Below are positions 16,682 to 24,787 of a stretch of 64,000 nucleotides of DNA, in pieces. Position 1 is the stretch's first letter. Every line of letters starts with the position of its first letter. The notes below the pieces were generated by a model, which was not told the origin of the DNA, searched no databases, and saw nothing but the letters and a program-made list of their open reading frames with translations. Source of the DNA: JAWXBR01 sp046595995 (lineage in GTDB: Bacteria > Bacteroidota > Ignavibacteria > Kapaibacteriales > Kapaibacteriaceae); the NCBI GenBank assembly GCA_046595995.1, contig JBKJNB010000160.1, positions 4,476 to 68,475 on the forward strand, written 5' to 3'. The position numbers and the translations under genes were made by a program.

Positions 16682-17854
16682 TTACGAAGGACCGACGAGG
16701 CCTGTTTCTCGCAGCATGGTTTGAATGCCCGCTGAGATCTCATCCGCGGAAATGTTTGCCACCGACGTTGTCTCAGTTACGCACGCAATGCTGTATGAGT
16801 CATAGGGGTACCAGGGGTGCACTGCCGGTATCTCTGGGTGGTAAAGGACAACACTCGGCATTTGCCAAGCAGCAGCAAGATGTACAGCCGCCGTATCGGG
16901 CGTAACGAGCGCATGCATGCACGAGAGGGCGCAAGCGTAATCGTGAAACGATGGTGAAGCGGGTACAGCGTGCGCACCCGTCGACGAACACACCGCTCGT
17001 TGTACCTCGAGAAGGTCAGGCGTCGTGAAAATGAAGAAGTCAACCCGCGGATGTTTTGCTTGTACCAATCCGATGAATGCCGTGATCGTCGAGGCTTCCA
17101 TTCGACGTGACAACGTCGAGCCGCTGATGTTTACGCCAACACGGATTCTCGCAGGGGTCGCAGGGCCGAGGGGCTCCAACGTGCTGGAATTAATACGAAG
17201 GGGCTCCGCCGCCACGCTCGGCTTCATACCGAGGGTTAGCATTGCTGCAGTTCGTTCCTCGTCGGAAATGTCGTACGACATGTGCTTATCTACACTCGCA
17301 GGGTCGATGCCGAATGGCCATAGAAGGCGCACAATGCGGTCTACGATGTGCATGGCATCGCGGGGCACACGAGGAACGACGTGTGTGTACACGCCTCGGT
17401 TCTCCTTATCGATGCCAATGGCATAATTCGCATTCGACATCGTTACAAACATCGACGAAGTCGAGGATGCGTTATCTGTCATATCAACGACGATATCGTA
17501 CGCATTGGCACGCATATGAGAACGCAATGCAACGATACCAACGACAGTCTTTTTATAGTGCAGGACGTTGTCTACATATGGGTCGTATGCACGCCTTGCG
17601 GCGATGTTGTTGTCGCTTAATAGCGCATCGATGCGAGCATTGGGAAAGCGTTTCCGCAGTGCACGTACAATGGGTGTACTTATAAGTACATCCCCAATGC
17701 GGTCCTGACGCAGCACGAGAATGCGCGGTGTGTCACCAACCTTAAGGGCATCGTCTGGGTGCGTCACCACGACGGGGATGCGATCGGCACGAAACCAACG
17801 ATTGAACCGCTTGCGTACGGCGAGCTCGATTGATTTCTTAAAGGAATAACTCAC
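16682..17854 (-). CDS. Glycosyltransferase family 9 (heptosyltransferase-like)
   Basis: 390 residues. N-terminal R-I-L-V-L-R-Q-D-R-I-G-D-V-L-I-S-T-P is the GT9 acceptor-domain signature. C-terminal V-T-P-D-T-A-A-V-H-L-A-A-A-W is the nucleotide-sugar binding region. GT9 enzymes add heptose or other sugars to lipopolysaccharide core from ADP-sugars at the inner membrane. It is last of four consecutive glycosyltransferase genes on the minus strand (21196 to 16682) and overlaps the preceding one by 4 nt. Confidence 0.88.
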   Translation of the reverse strand: MSYSFKKSIELAVRKRFNRWFRADRIPVVVTHPDDALKVGDTPRILVLRQDRIGDVLISTPIVRALRKRFPNARIDALLSDNNIAARRAYDPYVDNVLHYKKTVVGIVALRSHMRANAYDIVVDMTDNASSTSSMFVTMSNANYAIGIDKENRGVYTHVVPRVPRDAMHIVDRIVRLLWPFGIDPASVDKHMSYDISDEERTAAMLTLGMKPSVAAEPLRINSSTLEPLGPATPARIRVGVNISGSTLSRRMEASTITAFIGLVQAKHPRVDFFIFTTPDLLEVQRAVCSSTGAHAVPASPSFHDYACALSCMHALVTPDTAAVHLAAAWQMPSVVLYHPEIPAVHPWYPYDSYSIACVTETTSVANISADEISAGIQTMLRETGLVGPS

Positions 17855-18954
17855 AACGCGGGCCTTAGCGATTCACTAGACGTCGAACTGAACAGACGAA
17901 CGACAGCCGACCTTCGAGCAGTATCCGTTGCGAACGCTGGTGTTACAGCATACGGAGCCAGTAATGTACGATCGTCTGCAAAACGCCGCAGCATGTCTGG
18001 CAACGAGTCCACGTCATAGAAAATGGAGTCGGCTAATGACACGTGTTTCTCGAAACCACGTTCGAGCATGAGAGGTTTACCATATGCCCATGCGCCAGAC
18101 ATTGCGCCGGTAATGCGTGAACGGACGTAAAAATGATAATCCTGACACGAAGGATGTGTCAGTGGCAACACCACGTCTGCATCACTAATCATCTGGGCAT
18201 ATACATCATGTGGAATGTAATCATCATGCACTTCGATCATACCAGGTGGAGCCGCATCCACCATACGTGCAAGCCGCGGTCGATCTTCAGGGTCTGCACC
18301 TCCGGCAAGAACGAAATGAACGTTAATGCCCATGAGGGCGAAGCCATCGGATGTTAGAATCGAATCGTAATCGCGTCGCAACCAATTAATGCCGCCGGCA
18401 ATCACAACGCGCAGTGGCACGTCAGTGGCTTCTTTGCGATAACGTGCATCATCGGGTGTACTCGCACGATACTGTGATTCAGCCGCCGTTGCTGTAACCA
18501 CCATAACAGGCTTCTTAAAACTTGCGGGCACAAGGTCAAGTAGGTAAGGGGCTAACACGGCATATGCATCGACGTTCCGTGTCACGATTTGCTGATTCGA
18601 ACTCTCGGCAATCTTTGACACGTCATGTAGGATGCCAATAACTGTGCAACACTTAGGAAGTAGTACCGACAAGTCGCGCAGCGTTGTGCCCGATGCTGTG
18701 TTTAGCACTACGTGTGTGATACGGTTTCGATTTACATAGTGTCGAATGCGCAGAATCATTTTCAATCGACGCCACAAGCCTCCACTTGCCTCAGCCACTA
18801 ACCAATCTACAGCGTCGGTGATTGCAAGACGCTTCCAGACGCGAGCAGGGCACGCCACATAGACCTCTGCGTGCATGTACTTCAGGTCACGATACCACGA
18901 AAGCAGCACTTCGTCGTGCGATGTGCCGATTTCGACGATAAGTACGCGCGTCAC
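17851..18954 (-). CDS. Divergent glycosyltransferase (GT-B-like)
   Basis: 367 residues. I do not recognise a named family. It has an N-terminal Rossmann-like start (T-R-V-L-I-V-E-I-G-T-S-H), a midpoint V-V-I-A-G-G-I-N-W-L-R-R-D-Y, and a GT4-like end with D-A-D-V-V-L-P-L-T-H and G-A-W-A-Y-G-K-P-L-M-L. Overlaps of 4 nt with the GT genes on both sides place it in the same glycan pathway. It could act on LPS core, O-antigen or a surface polysaccharide. Confidence 0.6.
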   Translation of the reverse strand: MTRVLIVEIGTSHDEVLLSWYRDLKYMHAEVYVACPARVWKRLAITDAVDWLVAEASGGLWRRLKMILRIRHYVNRNRITHVVLNTASGTTLRDLSVLLPKCCTVIGILHDVSKIAESSNQQIVTRNVDAYAVLAPYLLDLVPASFKKPVMVVTATAAESQYRASTPDDARYRKEATDVPLRVVIAGGINWLRRDYDSILTSDGFALMGINVHFVLAGGADPEDRPRLARMVDAAPPGMIEVHDDYIPHDVYAQMISDADVVLPLTHPSCQDYHFYVRSRITGAMSGAWAYGKPLMLERGFEKHVSLADSIFYDVDSLPDMLRRFADDRTLLAPYAVTPAFATDTARRSAVVRLFSSTSSESLRPAL

Positions 18955-20093
18955 GCCATCGCCTCATCGTATGCCTGTAACGTCAAGCGTGCAGTGTTCT
19001 CCCAAGAAAACCGTTGCGCCCTTTCCAAGCCCCTTACTTTGAGATCGGCGATTAGCGCGTCGTCCTCGAGCAAACGCATCATTCCGTCGCGGATAGCATC
19101 GTGATTGTAGGGGTTCACATACAAGGCAGCTTCACCACCTACTTCGGGAAGCGACGAACCGAACGAAGTCAACACAGGACATCCACAGCGCATTGCTTCG
19201 AGCACAGGTAGTCCGAAGCCCTCGACAAGTGTTGCGAAGGCAAGTGCGCGCGCCTGCGTCAATAGCATGACGATGTCGGCTGTTGTAAGGCCATATACGG
19301 TTCGGATGCTAGCATTGCGAAGAACCTCGGCATTCCGAATCTTGAACTTGGCAATGTCCTCGCGCAGGCCGCTCAGGGCAAGCACAAAGAGCGCGCCACG
19401 CAGGCTGGATACCGGTATGTCGAGAAATGCATGCATCATTCCTTCTATGTTCTTGCGGTCGTCTACGCGTCCAACGTACAGTAAATAGCGGTCGTCTTGG
19501 GTAAGCCCAGCGCGCGTTAGTAGCTCTGCCGAAATCGCTGTGGGTTTGAATTCTGCACCGGCAGCGAGCGGCGTTGTGCGAATTCGTGCAGCATGCTGCG
19601 GGTAGCGCTCGGCAATCGTTTGTTCAACATACTGCGATGGCGCTAGTATCATCGACGCATTGTGAACAAGTACATCGAGCTCTCGAGTAAACTTCTCGAC
19701 GCGCACATCATCCCAGTAATCGTCTAAGGTTAGCGGAAACAAATCATGCACCATCACAACAAAACGCTTCACCGGTGGCAGCCAACGACAATGCGTTGTA
19801 AGGTGCACAAGATCGACGTCCGACATCTTCCTTCGCCATACACGCTTCTGCAATTGACGTGTTACGAGCCGAAACATAGGCCCGAGCATCATGTCGTGTG
19901 GCATACCTAAACGTACCTCGACATGCTTGCCACCCGCTACAAGTGCGCTTATCGGTTCCTCACAACTTGTGCGTGTGAGCACTACGTATTCGTTGCGCAT
20001 ATCCATTGCAACAACATGGCGCATTACTTCACGAGCATAACGATCGATGCCAATGTGACTGAGAATACCGCTCGCGTCGAACCCAATCTTCAT
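18951..20093 (-). CDS. Glycosyltransferase family 4
   Basis: 380 residues, GT-B fold. N-terminus M-K-I-G-F-D-A-S-G-I-L-S-H-I-G-I-D-R-Y-A-R with a glycine-rich acceptor loop. The C-terminal donor domain has L-Y-V-G-R-V-D-D-R-K-N-I near 217 and the E-x7-E motif (V-E-G-F-G-L-P-V-L-E-A) near 315. Such enzymes transfer mannose, glucose or related sugars with retention. It lies between a GT9 gene 5 nt upstream and the divergent glycosyltransferase overlapping 4 nt downstream. Confidence 0.9.
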   Translation of the reverse strand: MKIGFDASGILSHIGIDRYAREVMRHVVAMDMRNEYVVLTRTSCEEPISALVAGGKHVEVRLGMPHDMMLGPMFRLVTRQLQKRVWRRKMSDVDLVHLTTHCRWLPPVKRFVVMVHDLFPLTLDDYWDDVRVEKFTRELDVLVHNASMILAPSQYVEQTIAERYPQHAARIRTTPLAAGAEFKPTAISAELLTRAGLTQDDRYLLYVGRVDDRKNIEGMMHAFLDIPVSSLRGALFVLALSGLREDIAKFKIRNAEVLRNASIRTVYGLTTADIVMLLTQARALAFATLVEGFGLPVLEAMRCGCPVLTSFGSSLPEVGGEAALYVNPYNHDAIRDGMMRLLEDDALIADLKVRGLERAQRFSWENTARLTLQAYDEAMA

Positions 20094-20098
20094 TGATG

Positions 20099-21196
20099 CT
20101 ACTCCTCGTATGTACTACTGTTCTTGCCTACGATGCCTAACAGGTCCATGACGGCATCGACAACCTGTGCGGGTTCGATTGTGTCAACATCGACGGGTCC
20201 GTCGGTAAACACCGCCCTATACGGCACGCGGTGCGGCATCCATTGATTCAGGAAAGAAGTTTTATGCGAATAGATGCCCACCACGGGAATGTCAAGTGCA
20301 GCGGCTCCGTGAACGATGGACGTATCGGGTGTAATGATGACGTCTGCGCCGCGCATTGCCGCGATAGAGTCGCGAATATCGCTCATTAAGGGAAGCATGT
20401 CTGCAAAGCCTTCGAATTCCGTGGCGAGTTGCTGCGCCATGTATACCCTTTCGCCATGAGCCATAATCATCACGTGTGCGTCGGGCAGTCTCGCGCGTAG
20501 AAGCAAAATGCACTGCGCGTTGCGTTCGTGCGACCACATGCGGTAGGCATTGCCAGAAGAAAGGTTGAGGACAATGCGCGGGCTCCCTCGCCATTGAACG
20601 GGCACGGCACGAGGCAGGTGAAGGGTCAGCGGAACATCGTCTGCCTGCACGTTCCAACCAAACAGCTTGTTCAGCACTTGAATCTGCATGTCGGCCATCG
20701 TCGTCAGGTTGCGGTTCACGTCGACCTGAGCACTAAACCAAGTCTGGTAGGAACTCGTTCGAGAGTCATGCGCAAACGTCACGGTCAATGCCTTACGTCC
20801 CGCCCACAAATTCGCATACATGCCGCCCTTCGTGGTCTTGTGTAGTACCAGCGCTATTGCCAGGTCGTAATGTTCTCTACGTGTGGCACGCCGCACAGCG
20901 AACAGCGATCGAAGCGAGCCATCAAATATCATCGTTCGGCGTACACGAGGGTCGTTGGCAAGCAGGATGGCATTACGCGGACTTGCCACGACGTCGATCG
21001 TGGCGCCCAGACGCTCTTTTAACAACGTAAGCATCGGTGTGGTCACAATCATGTCGCCGATGGCATCCGTACGTAACAGCAGAATCTTATGAACGTCTTC
21101 AGCCTTCAGAGGAAGCGTAACAGGTTTCCGTCGCAGCCACCAGCGCGCAGGTGTGTACAAAAGGTTTCGAACGAAGTCATCGACTCGCATTACCAC
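20099..21196 (-). CDS. Glycosyltransferase family 9 (heptosyltransferase-like)
   Basis: 365 residues, first of the four-gene glycosyltransferase run. L-L-L-R-T-D-A-I-G-D-M-I-V-T-T-P near 40 is the GT9 signature and I-T-P-D-T-S-I-V-H-G-A-A near 297 the C-terminal one. It is a paralogue of the gene at 16682-17854. The mirrored order (GT9, GT4, unknown, GT9) suggests successive additions on one oligosaccharide such as LPS core. A stem-loop lies just upstream at 21209-21235. Confidence 0.88.
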   Translation of the reverse strand: MVMRVDDFVRNLLYTPARWWLRRKPVTLPLKAEDVHKILLLRTDAIGDMIVTTPMLTLLKERLGATIDVVASPRNAILLANDPRVRRTMIFDGSLRSLFAVRRATRREHYDLAIALVLHKTTKGGMYANLWAGRKALTVTFAHDSRTSSYQTWFSAQVDVNRNLTTMADMQIQVLNKLFGWNVQADDVPLTLHLPRAVPVQWRGSPRIVLNLSSGNAYRMWSHERNAQCILLLRARLPDAHVMIMAHGERVYMAQQLATEFEGFADMLPLMSDIRDSIAAMRGADVIITPDTSIVHGAAALDIPVVGIYSHKTSFLNQWMPHRVPYRAVFTDGPVDVDTIEPAQVVDAVMDLLGIVGKNSSTYEE

Positions 21197-21208
21197 CCCC
21201 TACTACGT

Positions 21209-21235
21209 CAAAGGGAGCCACGCGGGCTCCCTTTG
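21209..21235. other. Perfect 11-bp stem-loop between genes
   Basis: CAAAGGGAGCC (21209-21219) and GGCTCCCTTTG (21225-21235) are exact inverted repeats with a 5-nt loop. On the minus strand, in which both flanking genes run, no T-tract follows, so a standard intrinsic terminator is not clear. A processing or attenuation structure in the glycosyltransferase leader is possible. Confidence 0.6.
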
Positions 21236-21264
21236 GAAAAACATACGTAAACAACTGACCACGA

Positions 21265-21558
21265 TTAGTCCACCTGCGTTGCGACATCATAGTTGATGTC
21301 TTTAGCGAGCGAATAGATCTTATCAATTGCACCAGAGATCTCTGTAATTGTCTCCGGATCGTCGGATGCATCGTACGCTTCTTGCGACGGATACACATAG
21401 ACTTCCTGGAAGTGATTGTGTCGCCCCTTAGACTCAAAGACGCCGTACTCCACGCCTGCTCCACCGTAGTATTCGCGGAGCTTCGAGATTGCTTGAAGAT
21501 ATTCTGGACGCTTACCGTCGGGAATCGAGTATGTAATGCGAAACTGGACCTTGGACAT
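21265..21558 (-). CDS. Small conserved-looking protein of unknown function
   Basis: 97 residues from ATG 21558 (M-S-K-V-Q-F-R-I-T-Y). The frame is open further upstream to 21678, but that extension is basic and unstructured and unlikely to be translated. The sequence looks like one alpha/beta domain with alternating strands (V-Q-F-R-I-T-Y-S-I; Y-G-V-F-E-S-K; E-V-Y-V-Y-P), possibly a dimeric ferredoxin-like barrel. No catalytic motif is seen. It lies 125 nt downstream of pdhB and upstream of the glycosyltransferase run. Confidence 0.6.
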   Translation of the reverse strand: MSKVQFRITYSIPDGKRPEYLQAISKLREYYGGAGVEYGVFESKGRHNHFQEVYVYPSQEAYDASDDPETITEISGAIDKIYSLAKDINYDVATQVD

Positions 21559-21683
21559 ACGTAAAACGCCTTGCGATGCGGGGTTAGTATACTTTCTAAA
21601 CGGAAAAATACGCAACGACTCGGTCGAAACCCGTCGCAATCTTTCAACACTAGAATCTCTAGAGATTTCTGTTTGCAATCTGG

Positions 21684-22658
21684 CTAGAATCTCATTAGCT
21701 CTCGTGCAGCTGCTGCAATCTTATCGGAATCGGGTAACACTGCCTTCTCCAGCGATGGCGCAAAGGGTGTGGGGCTGTCGAACGACGCAACGCGTTTCAC
21801 AGGCGCATCGAGGTACTTGAAGGCCTTGTCGGCTATTCGTGCGGCGATCTCACCCCCGAAACCCGCTGTGAGCACGGCTTCGTGTGTAACGACAACACGT
21901 CCGGTTTTGCGTACGGAAGCCAGTACGGTCTCCTCGTCAAATGGCACCAGCGTGCGGATGTCAACAACTTCGACATCGATGCCCTCTTCGGCAAGGGTTG
22001 TCGCCGCTTGCAGACTCATGTGGACGGCACTACCGTATGTGATAACGCTAACTGATTTGCCTTCACGGACGACACGTGCCTGACCGAGCGGAACGATGTA
22101 TTCCCCTTCTGGGACCTCTTCTTTAATCTTACGGTAAAGCCCCTTGTGCTCATAAAAAATAACTGGGTTGTTATCGCGCATCGCCGCCGTGAGCAGCCCC
22201 TTGGCATCAGATGGGAAAGCAGGACAGACAACTTTTAGTCCGGTGGCGTGCACAAACCATGCCTCTGAATTGCGCGAATGGAAGGGATTTGCTCCCACAC
22301 CACCTCCGGAGGGTCCACGCACAACCATCGGCAACCCGATTCCCCATCGGTACGCCGTTGTGCCAGCCACCGTTACGAGCTGGTTAAATCCGTTCGTAAC
22401 GAAGTCCATGAATTGCATTTCGACAATCGGACGCATCCCGTTTAACGCTGCACCGATACCAGCGCCAATGATTGCCGACTCTGAAATGGGCGCATCGATA
22501 ACACGTTCAGCTCCAAATTCTTCGATGAAGCCCTTCGTGAGTTTAAACGCACCACCATACGTGCCGATGTCTTCGCCAATCATGAAGACCGATTTGTCTT
22601 TGCGCATTTCGATGCGCATGGCATCGGCAATGGCTTCGAGATATGTCATCACGGCCAT
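21684..22658 (-). CDS. pdhB: 2-oxoacid (pyruvate) dehydrogenase E1 component, beta subunit
   Basis: 324 residues, standard E1-beta length. N-terminal T-Y-L-E-A-I-A-D-A-M, then F-M-I-G-E-D-I-G-T-Y-G-G-A-F and I-D-A-P-I-S-E-S motifs, and a C-terminal transketolase domain (V-V-D-I-R-T-L-V-P-F-D). With the alpha subunit it decarboxylates a 2-oxoacid on thiamine diphosphate and passes the acyl group to lipoyl-E2. It follows pdhA by 5 nt. Pyruvate is the likely substrate, but acetoin or branched-chain acids are not excluded. No E2/E3 genes are in the window. Confidence 0.88.
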   Translation of the reverse strand: MAVMTYLEAIADAMRIEMRKDKSVFMIGEDIGTYGGAFKLTKGFIEEFGAERVIDAPISESAIIGAGIGAALNGMRPIVEMQFMDFVTNGFNQLVTVAGTTAYRWGIGLPMVVRGPSGGGVGANPFHSRNSEAWFVHATGLKVVCPAFPSDAKGLLTAAMRDNNPVIFYEHKGLYRKIKEEVPEGEYIVPLGQARVVREGKSVSVITYGSAVHMSLQAATTLAEEGIDVEVVDIRTLVPFDEETVLASVRKTGRVVVTHEAVLTAGFGGEIAARIADKAFKYLDAPVKRVASFDSPTPFAPSLEKAVLPDSDKIAAAARELMRF

Positions 22659-22663
22659 GTGCG

Positions 22664-23644
22664 TCAGCCCTCGATGAAGACGTTGCGAAAACCTTCCTCA
22701 GCAGCGGGCCACGGCTTCTCGAGTGCTCTATCTATAGCGGTAATCATCTCTGCAAGTGTCGTTTTCTTTAGAGCAGCTACGTCATCGTGCGTTAGTACGC
22801 CACGTTCGGTAAGGGTCTTTGCGTACGTTTCTACAGGATCTTTTGCTGTCCATTCGGCAAGCATCTCTTTCGGTACGTATGCAAAGTCGTCATGCTCGGC
22901 ATGACCCCGCAAACGCATCGTTTGTGTTTCAATAATGGAGGGTCCGTCGCCTGCCCGGGCACGCTTAACGGCACGCGAACACGCTTCGTACACAGTCTCG
23001 ACATTTGTACCATCGATGGTCTCGCCATGAATACCATAGCCGAGCGCTCTGTCGGATAGCTTCGCGCATGCGAACTCGAGGTTATTTGGTGTTGAGTATG
23101 CGTACTGATTGTTTTCGATGATGAGGACGAGAGGCAGTTTGTGTACTGATGCAAAGTTTAGCGCCTCGTGCACTTCACCCACTTGCGCGCCGCCGTCACC
23201 GATGTACGTCATGGCAACGCAATCTTCGCCACGCATGCGTGAGGCGAGCACAAAGCCCGCAGCAACAGGAAGCATTGCTCCGAGGTGGCTTACGTTTCCA
23301 TAAATGCGCAAGGCCTCATCGGCATAATGTCCAGTGCCATCTGTACCACGCATCTGGCTGCCCTCACGAGCGAGGTGATTTACCATCAACTGGTCGAGGT
23401 TCTGGCCAAACACAAAGTGTGCGCCTATGTTGCGATGCATAGGAAACAGCACATCGCGCTTCGGGTCGAGCGCGTATGCCGAACCCACACTTGTGGCTTC
23501 GTTACCAAGCTGCGAATACACACCGCCAAACGCTTTGCCCTGACGGTACAAGCGCAACATGGCAGCATCAAACTCGCGGGCCATAATCATGTACCGCAGA
23601 AGCAGAAGCGACTGGTCGGAGGGGAGCCTCAACGCTTTGGACAC
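22664..23644 (-). CDS. pdhA: 2-oxoacid (pyruvate) dehydrogenase E1 component, alpha subunit
   Basis: 326 residues. The thiamine diphosphate motif G-D-G-G-A-Q-V-G-E...I-I-E-N-N is near 148-177, preceded by H-L-G-A-M-L-P-V-A-A-G. The phosphorylation-loop region R-L-R-G-H-A-E-H-D is present. It forms an alpha2beta2 E1 with the following gene. Its first 16 nt overlap the end of the upstream cytochrome c gene, so the three genes are likely one transcript. The alternative substrate caveat for pdhB applies. Confidence 0.88.
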   Translation of the reverse strand: MSKALRLPSDQSLLLLRYMIMAREFDAAMLRLYRQGKAFGGVYSQLGNEATSVGSAYALDPKRDVLFPMHRNIGAHFVFGQNLDQLMVNHLAREGSQMRGTDGTGHYADEALRIYGNVSHLGAMLPVAAGFVLASRMRGEDCVAMTYIGDGGAQVGEVHEALNFASVHKLPLVLIIENNQYAYSTPNNLEFACAKLSDRALGYGIHGETIDGTNVETVYEACSRAVKRARAGDGPSIIETQTMRLRGHAEHDDFAYVPKEMLAEWTAKDPVETYAKTLTERGVLTHDDVAALKKTTLAEMITAIDRALEKPWPAAEEGFRNVFIEG

Positions 23645-24042
23645 GCCTTCTTTACCTCTGCTACGCTAACGGGACCTTTGCTGTTGCCAAAGCTTGAGAA
23701 GACATACGTAAGTACGTTCGCAATGTCTTCACAGGTATACTTTTTGGGTAGCGGTGCCATCACGCCGTTGTATGTCTTACCGTTCACCACAACCTTGCCG
23801 TGTTTGCCATTCACAACTTCCTGAATAAGCGTTTTCTTCGGTGTATTGCGAATGTAGTCGCTGTTCGCAAGTGGAGGGTAGATACCAGGCGTGCCCTGCC
23901 CGTTCTGTTGATGACACGTTTTGCAGTACTCCAGGTAGACCTTCAGGCCTTTGGTCATAGTAGCTGGGTTCGTTGCACACAGGGGAGCAGCGGTGGCTAC
24001 GATTAGAGTGGTTGCAAGAGTGGTTAGGCGTCCGAAAAGCAT
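23629..24042 (-). CDS. Monohaem cytochrome c
   Basis: 137 residues with a signal peptide (M-L-F-G-R-L...A-P-L-C-A). One haem site C-K-T-C-H at 40-44, and Met95 (N-G-V-M-A-P-L) is the likely sixth ligand. The size and G-Q-G-T-P-G-I-Y-P-P-L-A-N-S-D-Y pattern fit class I cytochromes c that are often associated with terminal oxidases. It is exported to the periplasm as an electron carrier. Its 3' end overlaps pdhA by 16 nt, an unusual partner for a respiratory protein. Confidence 0.85.
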   Translation of the reverse strand: MLFGRLTTLATTLIVATAAPLCATNPATMTKGLKVYLEYCKTCHQQNGQGTPGIYPPLANSDYIRNTPKKTLIQEVVNGKHGKVVVNGKTYNGVMAPLPKKYTCEDIANVLTYVFSSFGNSKGPVSVAEVKKACPKR

Positions 24043-24134
24043 GTACTAATTTACCATAGGATTCAGAATTAGCCTTGCATATGTTGGCCCATTCGCCCAT
24101 GAAGTATAGAGAACTCTCCAAACCATAGGATGTT

Positions 24135-24776
24135 ATGCGTAATGTTATCGTTGGTATTGCACTCGTGGTGCTTTCGGCAGCCACTCTAGCCGCTCAGGTA
24201 AAGACGATTGAAACATCTACGACCGTGGACTCGACAGCAGCTGGATTAACAACATCCAAAAGCACGACCACAAAAGTAACAGAGGAGGTTGACGTTCCTC
24301 GGAACCACATGATTACAATCAATCCGCTGAAGTTCTTCCTGTTTTATAACCTGTCTTATTATCACGCTCTTTCCAATTCTATAGTGGTAGGTGGCGGACT
24401 ACAGATGCCTACACTAAAGGATATTGGTGGATTCGGAGCAAATGCAGAAATGCGATTCCATCCGTCTGGACGGCGTATGCGTGGTTTCTACCTGGCACCG
24501 AACATCTCGTTTAACTCTTTTTCGAGCACCTACACGACTTCATCAATGACTGATGGTACTGAAAGGCAGGAGACGATCTCTGCCACTGCTTTCTCCATCG
24601 GTGGTCTGCTCGGATGGCAATGGTTCCCGGGCGATGACTTCTCTATGGGCCTAGGCATGGGGGTCGACAAGTACTTTGTGTCTTCAGCAAACGAGGACAA
24701 CGTATTTACGGTGTTCAGCGCCTTCACTGGTGGTGTAACTCCAGCCTTCCGTTTCGACATCGGCTACGCGTGGTGA
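24135..24776 (+). CDS. Predicted outer-membrane beta-barrel protein
   Basis: 213 residues. Signal peptide ending T-L-A-A-Q, then a Thr/Ser-rich stretch (residues ~24-52) and alternating amphipathic strands with aromatic ends through to a C-terminal D-I-G-Y-A-W. The closing aromatic residue is typical of barrels. It resembles small 8-strand barrels (DUF3575 or OmpA-like), but no family-specific motif is visible. Function unknown. It stands alone, divergent from the cytochrome gene and convergent with the fused E1 gene, with 11 nt between stops. Confidence 0.65.
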   Translation: MRNVIVGIALVVLSAATLAAQVKTIETSTTVDSTAAGLTTSKSTTTKVTEEVDVPRNHMITINPLKFFLFYNLSYYHALSNSIVVGGGLQMPTLKDIGGFGANAEMRFHPSGRRMRGFYLAPNISFNSFSSTYTTSSMTDGTERQETISATAFSIGGLLGWQWFPGDDFSMGLGMGVDKYFVSSANEDNVFTVFSAFTGGVTPAFRFDIGYAW

Positions 24777-24787
24777 TGTAATCCGAC

